In this document: positions 61,802-64,000 of the stretch, piece after piece
Layout: each line of letters starts with the position of its first letter
How positions within the stretch are numbered: position 1 is the stretch's first letter
Assembly: GCA_963070105.1 (NCBI GenBank)
Contig: OY718804.1
Location: 2,334,817-2,398,816, forward strand
DNA: 64,000 nt
Source: Litomosoides sigmodontis
Taxonomy: Eukaryota > Nematoda > Chromadorea > Rhabditida > Onchocercidae
Direction: 5' to 3'
Position numbers and translations under genes: made by a program
The notes under the pieces: model-generated
Seen by the model: only the letters and a program-made list of their open reading frames with translations
Database searches by the model: none
Told to the model about the DNA's origin: nothing

Positions 61802-64000
61802 ATGCGAACAGGTTATTGTGAACAATCCATTTCGTCTTCTTTCAAAATTTTCTTTAAATTAAAAAATTGTTACTCTTGCTTTACGCTGTGTCACATTGCT
61901 ATCATTTGCTGGGTTTATTTTGTTTCCGACTTTATTTTGTTGGAGGATTCGAAAATTTTCCAAATTAATCCGTATTTTTGAAATGTTTGGTCGAAGTTTG
62001 CGATTGGTATTGTGATAATGTTTTAAGTTAATTCTGCTTTAAGACAAATTTTTTTTTAATTAGCCAATCTCCCCCTATTATAAGTATTGAAGAAATCTGA
62101 CCTTCTTCCCAAGTCTTTCTGTGTTGTTTAATTATGGAATGCACTCAAACATTTATAATCGTAGTATTGAAAATGATATTGCAAACTGAATCTTTAGTCC
62201 TAGCTATATATCATAAATCCGTATAAGTTCTTGGGAGTTAGAACTCCCATGTTACACGCATTACTTTGTGATGGTTTGCTGCATATTCTGAAAGTTCATA
62301 ATGCCACTCCTAAAATCATTGCTTTTAATTTACTTGATAGTTGAGGCTGTTCGAGATTTGCACCTGAATTAAGGAAACAATATAAGGGAGTTTTTGTTTT
62401 TTCCAAACTTTTCGGTTTTGTGCGTGCTTTATCGTGCAAATGTGAGCTTCCGCTGCTCCAGCTCTTATGATTTTGTTTTCACTTTTAAATTTATTACTTT
62501 TTCTTATGATTGGAAAAGCTTATCTTTCTGTTAGTATATTAGTACATCATTAGTCCGTAGCTGCGGACATTTTCTATTAATAGGAATTCCAGTTGATAAG
62601 TGTATTGTTTATTTCTTTATTATTAACAGTGAGTTTGAGCGATATCTATACATGGAAAGGATAAGTATCACAACAATCCGCAGAGATATTTGGCATAAAG
62701 TGACGGCCATTTTGACTTCCGGGTTTTTTATTTGAAGTTCTTTTTTTGACCATCATTAAGGGACATAGATAATTAGATAGAAGTTATCACATATCAAATC
62801 ATTTCAAGTTTACAAATATCTGACAAATGGGTTTTGGTATTATTATTTTTTATCCATAATTTAACTAGCAGTGACTTTTCGGTTGTTAATTTTCTCAACT
62901 TGCTATTTTCCATTTTTATATCTTATGTTTTATATGTGGCAATTTTAAACGCTTGTTTGCCTCGTTGCGGTATAATTTATTTTAAGTGAAGTTTATATTA
63001 TAAACATCACGAGTTTTTTTTTTTCATACACAGTCTTCAGAACTTTTTATGCCATCACGAACAGTATGCACATAATTTCGATTTGTAAGCAATTCGAAAA
63101 ACTCTAACTAATAATTAATAGGTATTCATTTTTTTTGTTGGTTATACTATCACAAATAGGGAATTCTCTATCTTTTAGGAAAGTTTTATTTTCCGAACGT
63201 GTAGTGATACCACTTTTATTGATACGTTCACAATTTACATGAAATCTTCAAATTTTCTTATATACACTTACTTTGTGTGTATTATCTGTCTATAATTTGT
63301 ATGTGCTTCCTTACCTATTTGCTTTATACATATATATGTTTGTAATTTAATTTAAATTAAAATTTGTGCCATCTATTGGATGATATTATATATTGCACTT
63401 TCACCAAATCTTTTTTACAATAATTTTGACTTTTTTTGCACTACCCATAATTATATACATGCAGAATTGAAGTGAGGGTTTTTTTCCCCTTTACTTGAAA
63501 ATCATAAAAAAGTAGAAAAGGAAAAATTTTTTTTCGGAACATATAAGAAGAATTAATATCGTATATATACATACAGTGGGACAATGTTATAATTTACATT
63601 ATAACTCTCGTCATTCATATGAAGCAGAAATTAGAACAAAAGTGAATGTAAGAGTTGTTTTGGTGAGTTGATCAACTATATTCTTTGAAAAATAGAAAAT
63701 TTTTGCAGTGAGGTAGATTGAGTTCCCTATAGGATAGATAGATATGAGAGAAATGACGGTTATTTAATTGACAAATTATAACGACTTATTTATTTTGAGT
63801 AGAAATTCAATTTAAAATATAACGACTTATTTATTTTGAGTAGAAATTCAATTTAAAACACTATTATACTGCATATTATGAAGTGGATGAATGAAAATTG
63901 TTTTTTTTTCTTCGCAAAGTTATTGATTCAATTAAAAATTAGAAATTAGTGTAACGTTGTTTTGCTATTGTATTTAATTCTATCTCATTCGTTTGTACTT
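61802..64000. other. Region downstream of rab-35
   Basis: No exon recognised in 2.2 kb. AT-rich, with poly-T runs becoming frequent again and a 41-bp tandem duplication near the end. It may hold the rab-35 3' UTR and the start of an intergenic or intronic region beyond the window. Confidence 0.5.
63777..63857. repeat. 41-bp tandem duplication
   Basis: Two identical adjacent copies containing acgacttatttattttgagt, starting at 63777 and 63818. Confidence 0.9.

Overview
The window is eukaryotic nuclear DNA, almost certainly from a nematode, and most likely a clade III or filarial-type worm. It is AT-rich. Genes are cut into many small exons (30-650 nt) by introns of 48 nt to several kb, with TTTCAG-like acceptors and gtaag/gttag donors. 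Several first ATGs sit a few bases behind a TTTTCAG-like site, as expected for spliced-leader trans-splicing. The best matches by recalled family features are metazoan genes in nematode-like form. I saw no bacterial (for example Wolbachia) segment, no recognisable transposase or reverse transcriptase, no tRNA or rRNA gene, and no CRISPR array.

Layout: (1) 2518-26664 (+) is a 24-exon gene for a CAP-Gly, microtubule plus-end-tracking type protein with a long poly-glutamine stretch and C-terminal coiled coils; its introns are packed with microsatellites and minisatellites. (2) 33418-27803 (-) holds two tandem genes, a two-RRM RNA-binding protein followed by the tRNA-Ser Um44 methyltransferase TRMT44. 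(3) 36155-42496 (+) is a 21-exon Bre1/RNF20-type H2B ubiquitin ligase. (4) 53638-44670 (-) holds three tandem genes: LSM12, the eEF1A lysine methyltransferase EEF1AKMT1, and a STRAD pseudokinase. (5) 54758-57056 (+) is the COP9 signalosome deneddylase csn-5. (6) 58498-57579 (-) is ribosomal protein L23. (7) 60168-61801 (+) is the small GTPase rab-35.

I rebuilt the exon chains by hand from splice signals, reading-phase continuity and family conservation. Every listed chain closes in frame: CAP-Gly protein 1119 aa, TRMT44 533, RRM protein 331, Bre1 940, STRAD 313, EEF1AKMT1 221, LSM12 254, CSN5 356, RPL23 140, RAB35 209. Most of these genes are housekeeping functions (chromatin, tRNA and translation-factor modification, protein turnover, membrane traffic, cytoskeleton) with no evident shared pathway.

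I did not find a convincing previously undescribed system. The most interesting observations are a base-changed splice donor (AT instead of GT) exactly at the catalytic-loop codon of the STRAD pseudokinase, a GC-AG intron and a duplicated in-frame 21-nt acceptor in the Bre1 gene, repeated use of AAG acceptors, a sharp change in simple-repeat density at about 26.7 kb, a 58-bp minisatellite whose every unit carries a splice-donor-like site, and an orphan exon-like segment between the RRM and Bre1 genes.
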